Shown piece by piece: positions 1 to 10,636 of a stretch of 64,000 nt of DNA. Within the stretch, counting starts at the first letter, position 1; each line of letters begins with the position of its first letter. Position numbers and translations under genes: made by a program. Origin of the DNA: Uranotaenia lowii (taxonomy: Eukaryota > Arthropoda > Insecta > Diptera > Culicidae). Under the pieces are notes generated by a model, which worked only from the letters and a program-made list of their open reading frames with translations, was not told the DNA's origin and searched no databases. The stretch spans positions 141,972,433 through 142,036,432 of the forward strand of contig NC_073691.1 of the NCBI RefSeq assembly GCF_029784155.1, given 5' to 3'.

Positions 1-123
1 GGAGCATAACTCAAAAACGGTTCTACTGAGATTTTTTTGAATTTCATTTTCGGATTCAGCGCCCGATTTTACATTGGAAATGACCTTCAGTTTACTGAGT
101 TCAAAAATGCTGTAAACTAGTGT
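1..123 (+). repeat. Right-arm fragment of foldback family FB-A (cut by window edge)
   Basis: This stretch matches, with few changes, the right end of the complete inverted-repeat element at 22482-23718, and the copy at 4660-5243. All end in AAACTAGTGT. The left part lies outside the window. There is no coding capacity. Confidence 0.8.
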
Positions 124-177
124 TATTAAAGTTTCACATTTTTAATGTAATTTTTTATTTCCATAAAATCCCCATAA

Positions 178-506
178 TTGAAACTTATTTTTATAATTTT
201 AATCATAATTTGGTCTCAGAACAACTTTTTCGTAACCATTTCTTACATAACTAACCTCGTCGAAATGATACCGTATCATGTCCCATCTCGCTCTCTACGG
301 AATTTTGAGCCTCTAAGAACTATTAATTATGGAAGAAACGAATTTTACAACCCATTTGATATATCGTGTAAATTGTTTAATCAAGTTTGTGTTTGTTTTG
401 ATTATAATATAAGTAAAGATAGTTTTAAGCATAGATTAAGAAATCAGTCTGAATGATATTAAGTTGTCGAAGACCGTGAACAATAAATAAATAAATAAAT
501 AAATAA
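178..506 (+). pseudogene. 3' end of a non-LTR retrotransposon (C-terminal tail of the RT protein plus repeat tail)
   Basis: The open frame at 178-456 encodes a 92-residue tail. Its second half (YHVPSRSLRNFEPL...NYGRNEFYNP...LFN...FDYNISKDSFKHRL) resembles the extreme C-terminus of jockey/CR1-type non-LTR proteins, downstream of the reverse transcriptase. It ends in a stop, then about 25 nt later in an (AATA)n tract at 482-506, as expected for a retrotransposon tail. The endonuclease and RT domains are absent, so this is a 5'-truncated copy. The first residues of the open frame are hydrophobic and may not belong to the element. The family call rests on pattern recognition of the tail and is moderately sure. 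The RT fossil at 2195-3345 is probably the same broad class but lacks this region. Confidence 0.6.
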
Positions 507-545
507 GGCTTAAAAAGAATAATAAATGATTTATTTAAAAAAAAA

Positions 546-705
546 ACTTATTTCGAGAAAACACATTTTTAATTTGACTTATTTGACCATTTTCCATATA
601 TTTATTTAAAATTTTTATTTCTTTTTAAAATTTAAAAGTATGTAAATTAAAATACTAAAAATCTTAAAAATACCAAATATAGTTTGAATTATAAAGAATC
701 GAAGA
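546..705. repeat. Dispersed repeat, copy 1 (pair with 58144-58295)
   Basis: The stretch beginning TTTCGAGAAAACAC, running through TTTTCCATATATTT and ending near AAAGAATCG, recurs in the same orientation at 58144-58295 with about three-quarters identity by eye. No frame is open. The family is unknown. Confidence 0.6.
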
Positions 706-2145
706 AATTGATAATTTTTTTCTACGTCGAGCCAAATACAATCAAAGCAATTTTTTTTCAAAAACGTTTCAAAATAAAAATTTTTGAAAAAAAAAATCTG
801 AACTTAAAATACATCTTTCTAATTTAAATTGTCTAGACAGTTCCGATATCTTTTATTCAGAAAAAAATATGGGGTTTTGAGAATCTCAAATTGAGATGCA
901 TTCTGTAAAAATCGGAGCTTGCAATAAAAAATGAGCCTAGAAATGGAAACGTAGTATTAGATGTAGGCAACTAAAATCGATTCTGTTCAGGTAGACATGT
1001 GGGGGAGGGGGTTAGGGGTTACCAAATATCCACACTTGTGCACGGAGAAGGAGAAGGAGGTAAAAATCTCATTTTTCGGTCCACGTGGTACCTAAACGGC
1101 CCCAAAGAAAATTTAACACTTAAAGGCTCAAGTCTTTATTTACTGCTAAAAAGGATCGAGATATGTTAATCCATCAAACATGGAGCCAAACCGATCTGCA
1201 ATAACTCGTAAAAACAAATCTAATCGAAACAAGTTTGCAGGTATTTGATGAACATTATCAAAAAATAATCAAACTACAGCTAAAGTTTTAACGAAGTTTG
1301 TCTGAAAAAAACATCTTCACTAAAAATCCAAAAAGCGAATCAACTCATGAGCATTAAATATAACTTATCAGATTAGCGATATGTTGTTTGATGACAGATA
1401 TACTCACGAAATTAAATTGCATGTTTCGCATGATCGCAAACTTTTAGCAGATACACCATACTGAGGGGTGAGCCCAAACTTTTGATCGATAACTTAAGTA
1501 GCTATTTTATCTGTTTAAAGCACTATGCAAAACTTTAGCACAAATCTAAAAAAATTATGTTTTGACATTTATAAAAAAAGCTTCAAATGCAACTCTATTT
1601 TTTTTAATTCGATCCACCCAACCCTGAACTGATCGGGTTGAAATATATAAAGTGCGATTTTTTTGGAAATTTTCCAACTTTAAGCCAAGTTTTAAGTCAT
1701 ATTAAGTTAACATATACATTTTTCCAAAAACATACGAAAAAGGTTTTGATCATCGACTTTAGAATGAGATCAAAAGAAATGCAATATGTCATAAGATGAC
1801 TTTGATATGACCAAACAAATTTTCTTGTGTTTAAGGGGGGGATCCAAAACTTATGACCGGTAGCGTATATGGTCAACAAATTCTAATTCATCGCTGTAAG
1901 TACCTACCTCTACAAAAGTTATTTGGTAAAATTAGTTCCAGGGAATTGCACGTTACAGCTGTTTTAGTTTGGCGAACCGACTTTTTTAAATTTAAAGCTA
2001 TTAAGTGATTAATAAATTCTTTTATTGAACAAACACCCCCACGGAGTGGAAAAAATTTAGAATTCGAAAGTACACCTACTAAGAAAAGTTTTTATTTTTT
2101 ATATGAAATCCAGTGTTCGCGAGTATTTTGTAACGGTTTTTTGCC
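706..2145. other. Non-coding AT-rich stretch
   Basis: No convincing gene. Two similar short segments in the same orientation, 1459-1490 (GGGGTGAGCCCAAACTTTTGATCG) and 1832-1868 (GGGGGGATCCAAAACTTATGACCGG), resemble Tc1-type transposon ends, but no partner inverted end was found. A purine-rich patch lies at 1000-1060. Confidence 0.5.
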
Positions 2146-2194
2146 GCTTGGGGGGGGGGTGATCACCCCGATCACCCCCCCCCCCCCCCCCCCA
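2146..2194. repeat. G-run/C-run tract with GATCACCCC palindrome
   Basis: A run of G is followed by TGATCACCCCGATCA and a long run of C. The whole can fold on itself and sits exactly where the minus-strand RT frame at 2195-3345 is cut off. It could be a real rearrangement scar or an assembly artefact. Confidence 0.7.
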
Positions 2195-3345
2195 TAGGAC
2201 CGCGCCTGCTTGGTAAACGGAACGGATCTTGCCAGTTCAGATGGCGTAGGGCATACCGCAAGAAGCGACGCTGGATAGCCTCGATTCGTTCAGCCCCATT
2301 CTGGTAGAAAGGGCACCAAACAGCTGAAGCATACTCGAGGATGGAACGAACTATACAGCAGTAAAGACTTCTCAGGCAATACACGTCTTTGAAGTCTTTG
2401 GCCATGCGAAATAAGACTCCAAGGTTTCTGGATGCTTTGTCGACGATGTAGTTTGTGTGAGTCTTAAACTCCAGGAGTTGATCGAGAATAACGCCCAGAT
2501 CGTTGATGTGGTCCACCCGAGAAATGATTCCGTCTCCGAGAACGTACTCCGCAATAAGAGGGTGTCGCTTACGTGAGAATGATACGACCGAGTATTTACT
2601 GCGATTCAGGGGCAGGCAATTCATGTCACACCACTGAGCAAACACATTGAACTGCTGCTGCAGGAAATTGGTGTCCTCTTGGCTGTTTATGGTGTGAAAG
2701 AGTTTCAGGTCGTCGGCATATGCAAGTTTTTTGCAGTCAAGGAGCGAGAGTACGTCATTAAAATATATCATGAAAATTAGTAGTCCTAAATGACTTCCTT
2801 GAGGCACACCGGAGCAGGCAAGAAAATGATTTGAAAAAGAGTCACCAATACGGACGGATAACTTTCGACCTGTTAAGTAACTGTGGAACCAGTGCAGAAG
2901 GGATCCACAGAAACCCAGACGTTCCAGCTTTGCAATAGCGATATGTGGTTCACCTTGTCGAATGCAGCAGAAAGGTCAGTATATATGGCGTAAGTTTGGG
3001 TTTTCCTAGCAAAGCTGTCTTGCACAAAAGATGTGAAGGTGAGTAAGTTAGTAGTCGTGGATCGTTTTGCCATGAACCCGTGTTGATCATTGGAAAGTTG
3101 GTGCTTGAAGAACGAATTAATGGGATCCAAGATAAGCAATTCAAACAATTTGGCTATCGCGCATAGAGCTGAAATTACGCGGTAGTTTTTAACATCTTTC
3201 TTGTCACCCTTCTTGTGAACAGGACACATGTAGGCTTCCTTCCACAGTGAGGGAAAGATTCCAACATCCAGCGATGATTGGAAAATAAGCCGAATGGCTC
3301 TTGATGCGCTGGATGATGCGGGACAGTTTTAACTAGAGGAGCAGG
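2195..3345 (-). pseudogene. Non-LTR retrotransposon reverse transcriptase fossil (jockey/CR1-like)
   Basis: Read on the minus strand, the protein begins near 3345 and contains ordered RT motifs: IFPSLWKEAYMCPVHKKGDKKDVKNY-type fingers, the TDLSAAFDKVNH motif A (about 2947-2990), a GVPQGSHLG motif B (about 2790-2815) and the YADD catalytic box at 2709-2720, followed by the thumb region to about 2200 (SILEYASAVW...IEAIQRRFLRYAL). A frameshift near 2945, just after AFDKVNH, splits it into two open frames (3229-2873 and 2942-2172). The N-terminal endonuclease is missing, and the C-terminal tail is lost at the G/C tract. Such proteins copy their own mRNA at a nicked target. This copy cannot, because it is frameshifted and truncated at both ends. 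Assignment to the jockey/CR1 group rather than a neighbouring clade is tentative. Confidence 0.9.
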
Positions 3346-4659
3346 AGCAGATTCAATCGATTTGAAGGTATATTTTCAGCAATTTTTTTGAATAGCTCTG
3401 TAACTAGTTTGAAATAATTTTGAATAATTTTCGCAGTTTTTTATGAGATTCTTGTATTACCAGATCAATTTAAAAATATTGAAGGTGAAAACTAAGAAAA
3501 TAAGCACATCTGAAATAATAAAACACTTAAAATATATATGAATCTTTTTAAAATTTCAAATTGAAAATTTTCAAAAAAAATTGGTTGGGGAGTCCCCGAC
3601 CAAATATGATATTCTTCGATGGAAATGAATAAAAAAAAACTACTTTCTGCCCATGCAAAAATTAGTGTTACTGTATTTTTTTTTCATAAAGTTCTTCTAC
3701 GAAGCACACCGTGTAATATTTTCTGATACAACGATAAAAGAGAATCTAAACTATGATTTTATGTAAAAAAAATATTAGACTTGCTAAAATATGGTACTTA
3801 TAGGTATGTTTTATCACGGCCCATGCGCTCGATATAACGCGCCACCCATAATATGCTGAAAATATAATAATTTTTCAGAACTGACAATTTTCATTGAAGT
3901 TGAACAAAAAGTGTAAAAACTACTTCTTAGGAAAAATTCATCCAAAATAAAACAATTTTCATTTCTTTTTTTTTTTAATTTCTTCAGTCCATTTTGATTT
4001 TTCCACCCAACCAATTTTTTTTTGGTATTAGTGTGTTTTCGGTCTTTGTCTGTTTTCGGATGTGTTCCGCACTAAGGCGCATGTTGGATACACACCGGCG
4101 AAAATTCGAGACACAGTTTAGTTCTGTGGCTTATGATAACGTTTGTATTAATTTACCTACCATTGGCTACCAAAGTGGATGCAATATACATACATATTTT
4201 TAACTTCTGGCTTAAGCGATAAGAATTATACAAACTGGACGATATTCAACACCTTATTCGTACAACCTGGAAGAATGCAAGGGAGCGCAAGCTTTGCTCT
4301 ATTTGCTGCTTTTTTCATTGGACAATTTTTCCAAATGAACCATCTGATTTTAAGCAATCTAGTTACACTGCTTATCGCAAAGAGAACAACGAGGTTATTT
4401 TTTCTTTTGGATCCCGCGCGGAAGAACCAGTTGCAAACATAGTGAACATTTTATCAAATCCAATTTATACCGACTTTAAATAACCAGTTCTACGATCGTA
4501 AACTTATTTGGTAGGAAATGCGATTCGCATTCTTATTGTATTCATACTTAACGTGCGAACTATGAAGAATAATTCAAAATCAGAATTCATAAATTCGTGA
4601 TTGAAAAAGGAAGTTAACACAAATGTGAGTTACAAACTTTTAATGGTTTACTTTTACTT
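3346..4659. other. Non-coding stretch with a weak MITE-like terminal pair
   Basis: The sequence AAATTGGTTGGGG at 3579-3600 has an inverted partner CCCAACCAATTT near 4006-4017, which could be the ends of a 440-bp MITE, but only about 13-17 bp match. Two overlapping open frames at 3994-4442 (69 and 87 codons) resemble nothing I know. Confidence 0.4.
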
Positions 4660-5243
4660 TGAAAAATCAATTTCATGATTTAAGGTTAAATGTGTCACTG
4701 CAGTAGTACACTGCAGTTCGTTAAATTATTCAAAAATGCAAAAATTATTGTTATGGCGAAGGAACAATACCGTCTTCAATTTTCAACCGATTTAGTTAAA
4801 TAATCACTTGAAAACTTCGGTTTGAATTGGCACTTAATGTCGATAGAAAATCAGATTTTTTAAACGTTACCATCTAGTTTTGCTGAAACAATAATTTCTC
4901 TATAAATGCGTTTTTTTTTATAATTTTTTCTATCATAAAGTCACTGATATCAACAATACTCTTCATCATACGCAAAAATGAAGTTCAGGTGATCGATAGC
5001 AAATTTATACACCTTCAATATACAAAAACGAGATTTCAAATTAATGTTACGAAGTCCGAGATATTTGAATCTAAGTTCAAGAACTTTATTAATTTTTCCA
5101 AAATTTCAAATTTATAGCATAACTTAAAAACTGTTCTACTGAGATTTTTTAGAATTTCATTTTCGGATCAGTGCACGATTTCACATTAAAATAATAGGTC
5201 GGTGAATAAAGTTCACGATTTTATTAATTTTGTAAACTAGTGT
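4660..5243 (+). repeat. Foldback family FB-A, right half
   Basis: Aligns in the same orientation with 23170-23718: shared blocks include TCAATTTTCAACCGAT, AAAATCAGATTTTTTAAA, CTATCATAAAGTCACT, ATCATACGCAAAAA and the terminus AAACTAGTGT at 5234-5243. The left arm is absent here. Divergence by eye is roughly 15-20%, so it is older than or distinct from the complete copy. Confidence 0.8.
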
Positions 5244-5424
5244 AATTATAAAAAAGTCATTACGACCCTGCATATTGAAATAAATGGTTTTGTTACAATT
5301 TTGTAATGTTGGAATCGTTTCCAAATGAAAAATAATCTTAATACATTTGATTAAATCGATTTAGGGTAAATATTTTCAAAAATCATTCTGTTGTGTTGTG
5401 AGTCTACTTGGTTGAATGATTCAA

Positions 5425-5642
5425 CTGAATCAAAGCAATCGAAAGATTTCTTTTAATTCAACCACGGTAAATGATAAGTTCATATACCTAGCGGTAGTTC
5501 GATAGCAACTTACTACCTTCTTCAGTTCCAATCGAAAACGCTCACTGAAGAAGGTAGTAAGTTGCTATCGGAATACCGGTATATGAACTTTCCATTTACC
5601 GTGGTTGAATTAAAAGGAATCTTTCGCTTGCTTTGATTCAGC
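5425..5642. repeat. Near-perfect hairpin (foldback), arms of about 100 bp, 17-bp loop
   Basis: The left arm 5425-5526 and right arm 5544-5642 are reverse complements with few mismatches, from CTGAATCAAAGC at the outside to CTTCTTCAGT at the loop. The transcript would form a long double-stranded stem. No coding sequence. It is probably a MITE that consists only of inverted repeats. Confidence 0.9.
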
Positions 5643-7957
5643 CAAAAATAATTTTTTTTTTTAAGATATTCGCATAGTTTGGCTCCATTTGGCTCGTTCT
5701 GCTAGTACACGAAAACTTTGTGAACGATTTCAGTCACTCACTCCAGAGATCAAGTTTCCTCACTTTCCCTCATATTTTGCAAAATGAGTTATTACAAACT
5801 GCTCATATTCATAGCCAAGCGGTGCTTGAAGCGCTCGATTATCAATATCTACTGTCACTCATACTAAAACCAATACCTACTTGGCGTAAAATGTTCAACA
5901 AAACTATCAATCATTCCGTAGATATGAGCGAAAGTTCTGTAAAAACAATTTCCGAATTGATATACTTTCAACGGTGTGTTCGGTGAATTTTGCGATTTTG
6001 TGGTAAAAACTACTGAGGTGATATTTGTAGATTGCTTATTGAAAAACCACTTTGCATAATTACAGTTAATTACAAGTAACTCGATTATAAAAAATACAAG
6101 CTGATTTACGTAGGACATCACATATTGAGAATTCGATAAAAACTACCGATTTCGAAATTTTCCGTTAACTGTGTAGCTTGTTGATTTTAAAGTTTTCGTT
6201 TCATTCTTTTGGTAGGTGTATAACACCAAATTCATAAATCCTATCCACGAACGCACTACCCATTGCACCCGATACCTAAATCCGATTCCCCAGTTTTCAC
6301 TTTCATTGGAGCCTTTCCGGAAAGTTTGCATTTATGGAGGAAAGTTTGAGCGGTCGGAGAATATGAAGGAAGGTATATGGTTGGTCGAGCTTCCATGTGT
6401 TTTAGCCAATTTTGGACACATCCCGCAGTGGTCCAGCTACGGACAACACTCCCTTTTATAGAGATCCCGTCTCCGGGGGAGGGCTTCTTCCATGGATACG
6501 GTTGGCTGGCTGGTTTTGGACCAAACCAAGAGTTGCCACTTGAATGAACGAATTGGAGCGTGAATGGGTGGCTCTCGAAGTAGCTGCAGCAGTAGGGTGT
6601 TTCTACAGGTTGGGAGCTTTTGATAAACACGCTAGTCTCTTGTTTTTCAATTATTGTTTTGATAATTTATTTTCGAACAAAAAAAAAATGTTTTGTGTCT
6701 TTGATGAGAACCAATTATCTTGAAAAAGATAGTGGTTTTACGAGACAATCTTCGACACCTTTTGGTGAGAATATTATTACCTATATTCGCGTTTTATAGT
6801 GCTTCAGAAGAATTTATAGAACTAAGTATTCAATAATGAAACACTGAAGCTTGCTCTTAGGTTTTGAAACAATTAATTGCTAAATAGTTTAAATATTTTA
6901 TTTCTTACCTGGCCACTTTGAGGATTTACGGAAGTGCAAATAAAGGACCAATCTGAAAACAAAAAAAAATACATTTTCAATTCCTGTTTCAACAAAAAAA
7001 TGATAATGTCAATTGAAAGTTAACAAGGTTTAAAACAGATAAATGAGAAACACTGAAATGTTGGATATAATAAAGGGAGAATTTATGTGGTCTCAGAATT
7101 TATAATCAACATTCAGATTCAGCTTCCGATGCGGCCCTCTGTGTCGGACAATCGATAACAGATCCTTAGTTATGTTTTTTTTATTTTTTTTTTATTTTTT
7201 TAAATTAAAATTACGTTTATTTAAAACATTAGTTTCGGGTTAACAATAATTTACATTGTGTGTCCTGTTTTGTTTCTTACAGCATTTACAACACAATCCA
7301 AGTAATCATTAAGCCGTATAAAATGACACTTATTTGGCAGTATAGTACCATATAGAAAATGCCCTACAGAGCCTGCTAGCTATGTATTCAACTTAAAGGC
7401 TGATTTAATTCCATGGCCTAAAGTTAACGAAGAAATCAAGCTGTTTGATAAAGTATTATAGTTCAAGTATCAAATTCCTGAACGCTAGAGGAGCATCTCT
7501 TAAAACCCCTTTTTTAAACCTTTGAATACCTTTGAAACTCTAGAAAACTCCTTAAAATGCAGTTATCTATTCGAATAATTCGTAGAAGCGTTATTATTCA
7601 TTTTTACACAGTAGTTTTCAAATAATAATATTGTTTTTGTTGAAAAACACTAGTGGTACTATTTTTATTTCGCACCCTTTTTTTAATGTTTTTGGTCCTC
7701 AACGCCAATTGCAACGTCCAAATAAAGTAAACTTATGCTTGATTTATCCGTTAAACAATTCAAAACAAATTGTAGAAGCAAATTAAGGTGATTTTCAATC
7801 ATTCATATTTTAACAAGCAAAACACAGAGTGGTACTATTCTTATTTCGCTCACTGTACAATATTTGAACTACAACAAATTGAAAAGTGATTTTTTTAAAT
7901 TTTAACTTTTCAAACTTTAAAATATCGTTAATTTATTTTTTTTCTGTCTGTTGGTAG
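5643..7957. other. Non-coding stretch, with Tc1-like terminus at its right end
   Basis: No supported gene. A slightly GC-richer patch at 6216-6640 has overlapping open frames on both strands (81 and 124 codons) with no recognisable motif. T-rich runs lie near 7165-7205. Confidence 0.4.
7650..7857. mobile_element. Tc1/mariner-type terminus (GTGGTACTATTCTTATTTCGCTCACTG)
   Basis: The right edge reads GAGTGGTACTATTCTTATTT then CGCTCACTG followed by TA, a typical Tc1/mariner end (read inward, CAGTGAGCGAAATAAG). A second, diverged direct copy lies at 7652-7677 (AGTGGTACTATTTTTATTTC). The opposite inverted end was not found, so this is a one-ended fragment or carries direct-repeat subterminal motifs. 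Confidence 0.45.
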
Positions 7958-7958
7958 T

Positions 7959-8784
7959 AGGGGAGAGTGGGGTATCGTGGACCATGAGGTAACGTGGGCC
8001 ACTTTTAATATCTCAGAAGTGTGTCGAGATAAAAATCTCAAACCAACTGTCATCGTCGTCGCTTTGCGTGAGCATATATTTCTATATGTTGTTGACTGAA
8101 ATACGCATTATATGCTTCTTTTATTTATCAAGCTAAAAAAAGTTAGAAAAATTTACTTACATTATTAAAAAACACCCGCTAATTTCATCGATGGGGAACC
8201 TAAAGTACATAACAAAAATATGCTCATATGCTTATAATCTTAGTTTTGTCATGATTATGATCTTTCACGTGGAAAAGGAATTTTTGATGACACATCAATA
8301 AGTCACACAAACGCAACCAATTTGCAAATCATAGATTGTGGGGAATCGTGGGCCACACATCTTGAGCCACCTATATTTTTATGTTTTTATACACATTCAT
8401 AACTTAAAATACGTTTTTCCTATCTGTAAAGTTTTCTTATGCCAAATAAAGAGTTATGAAAAATATTTTGTCCATCCTATATAAGAAATTTTTCCAAAAC
8501 GTTCGCGGGCCAGGTTTTGAAATCTATGCGATCATAACAGCTCTCTTTTTTAATTCATCCTCTGAAATTGCACGATTCCCCACCATTTTTCAAAATCCAA
8601 AAAATATTGCTTTTTTTTAAACAGTCAGAATTCGGGGAAAATAACTTATTAAAAATTATAAAAAATACCTTATGATACCTTGAAAATGTAGAAATCCATA
8701 CCATTTTTAATTTACATTTTATCTTTTATTTTAAAGAAGTTATGGAACAACGAAAAAAAGTGGCCCATGATTCCCCACTCTCCC
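7959..8784. mobile_element. MITE-like element with GGGGAGAGTGGGG terminal inverted repeats
   Basis: Left end GGGGAGAGTGGGGTATCGTG and right end CATGATTCCCCACTCTCCC are inverted repeats of about 25 bp with a few mismatches. A TA dinucleotide sits outside each end, consistent with a TA target duplication. Internally, GTGGGCCAC-type motifs recur at 7995, 8348 and 8760. No open frame. Ends of this type (GGGGAG..GGGG..A) recur at 23832, 41672-42537 and 56632-57665. Confidence 0.65.
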
Positions 8785-9233
8785 ATACTGTTAACATTAT
8801 CTATGCCAATTTTTGCGTAAAAAAACATTGTTTTTATTTAGTAAAGCTTGGTTTTGCGAGCTACCATAAACAATTTCTTCGATTTTGTCTGAATTGAGCC
8901 AAATTAAAAGTCACCTATCAGTCGATGATTTTTTGCCTATTTGAAAACACATTCTTTCCAACAATTTTACAGCCTGCTCTAAAGTCTTTGTACAACTTGT
9001 GAACAATTTTTGAAAACAGATTCTGATCTCCATTTTGCAGCATCCGAAACGTTTTTACAGCAACTTCTTTGCTGAATTAATTCGGACAAGTTAAAAATTT
9101 ACGAAATGGTTTTTGGTATCTAGTAAATACATATGGGTAAACATGATTGATGCTCGATGAGAATTTTTCCCAGTGCGTGAAAAGGTAAACCCATGAAAAA
9201 TTGGCAAATTTTGTCCATTTTTTAAGGCATACG

Positions 9234-9470
9234 TTAAGGGAAAGTGTTTCTTTATCCGCCTATCTGGTTAAATGTGCCTACAGTTGTTTTACTGATAAGG
9301 TTGTTTGACGAAATGGCTGGCAAAACAACATATCTTATCAAATCATTTTGAGGGTAATACGCTTTGAACATCAGACATGATAGAATGTCATGAATTTACA
9401 AACTCATTTTTTTTAAATTCATACATGGTTTTGATACCTTTTTATGAATATTTAATTTAAAAATTATACT
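9234..9470. repeat. Fragment of the ATGCGCATA-element family
   Basis: Shares GGCTGG....CAACATATCT.ATCA and GGGTAATACG.TTTG.ACA blocks with the left part of the element at 41672-42537, in the same orientation. Only the left end is present. The DD37E transposon begins immediately after it. Confidence 0.55.
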
Positions 9471-9473
9471 TCA

Positions 9474-10636
9474 AGGGTGAACACGAAATTATTGGGACAG
9501 GTCAGAACTTTTTTACCATTGGGTAAAAATCAACCAAATTTTGCACACTTTCTCATTGATGTGTATTGTTTACATGCTGTCAGACTCGAAGTCGTGTTTT
9601 TCGATTCAACGAAAATGGAGGTTAACCAACGCACGTCAAGAAAATAAATTCTTTCCAACCATCTGGAATTTCTGACCTGTCGCACCGGCAGTTGGGAAAA
9701 TATTGGACATTCACCATTCAACCGTCTCCAGAGTGTTGAAGCGGTTCCAGGAGCAGTTGACGTTGAACCACGGCAAAGGAGCTGGAAGGAAACCAGGACC
9801 GGAGAACAAAAAGACGGAGGGAAAGGTGAAGCGGATGATTAAAGCAAATTCCAACGTCTCAAGCCGTGATTTGGATAAAAAGATCGGCATGTCGCAGAGC
9901 TACGTCCAGAACGCAAAGAAGAGAGCTGGACTACATACATACAAGGTAGAGAACTTCCCAAATCGCGAGGAGCGGCAATAATCGACGGCTAAAACTCGGT
10001 CACAGAAGCTCTACGAGAAAATGCTGACAAATATGTGATGGACGACAAAACGTATATAAAAGCCGATTTTAATCAAATTCCGGGGTTGGAGTTTTTCACC
10101 GGCAAGAGCAAGTTCGATGTGGACGACAAATTTAAGAAGAAGAAAGTGTCGAAGTTCGCCTCCAAATATCTCGTTTGGCAGGCCATCTGCTCTTGCGGAC
10201 TGAGGAGTAAGCCTTTCGTGACAAAGGGCACAGCAAATGGCAAGATCTACAAATCTGAGTTCCTCGAGAAGCGCCTTTTTCCGTTCTTGCAGCAGCACGA
10301 CGAAGCTCCGCTATTTTGGCCAGATTTGGCATCATGCCGTTATTCTAAAACTGTCCTGGAGTGGTATGAGGCCAATTCTGTCCATTTTGCTACAAAGGAC
10401 ATGAACCTGTCAAATCGTCCGGAGCTGTGCCCGGTACTGGGTAATAATATAGCGGGTACTTCGGAAAAGCAAAGAAGACATTCAAAGACGAGAAGAACAT
10501 TCTTTCAACCATTTTGTCGTCAGTTGTCTTCAGTATCAGAGGACTGAAACAGCTGTCAAGTCGCTAACAAACGCACCGTACCGTATTTTTGGTACCAGAA
10601 CGTCAGTGTGGTTCCCGAAATTAAACACTTCACCCC
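9474..10636 (+). mobile_element. DD37E IS630-Tc1-mariner transposon, degenerate copy
   Basis: The transposase fossil is flanked by an imperfect terminal inverted repeat: AGGGTGAACACGAAATTATT at the left, and TTCCCGAAATTAAACACTTC followed by ACCCC at the right. The total of about 1.16 kb is slightly under the usual 1.3 kb of a mariner-type element. A TA duplication is not clear at the ends. Confidence 0.75.
9614..10547 (+). pseudogene. DD37E transposase pseudogene, catalytic glutamate lost
   Basis: The original start is probably ATG at 9614. A stop follows after 10 codons, and the frame shifts before 9690. From 9700 a clear helix-turn-helix DNA-binding region is readable (HHSTVSRVLKRF..., a GRK linker, then a second helix pair ...SQSYVQNAKKRAGLHTYK). 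A stop at 9979 and a small deletion near 10030 separate it from the DDE catalytic domain. In that domain, VMDDKTYIKADF carries the first aspartate, and FWPDLASCRY carries the second at 10323-10325. The residue 38 positions later, which is glutamate in the related copy at 27436, is leucine here (10437). A deletion of about 7 nt plus a frameshift explains this, since the other frame resumes with a tryptophan and a KRVLRKSK-like tail, including one stop. The enzyme would cut and paste DNA, but this copy is dead. Confidence 0.9.

Noticed and set aside
1459..1868. A complete Tc1 element
   Set aside because: The two terminus-like segments are in the same orientation, so they cannot be the two ends of one element.
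3579..4017. A definite MITE with AAATTGGTTGGG ends
   Set aside because: Only about 13-17 bp match, no target duplication and no second copy; mentioned only as weak.
6216..6640. Overlapping frames of 81 and 124 codons
   Set aside because: No domain, no splice or polyA context; composition-driven.
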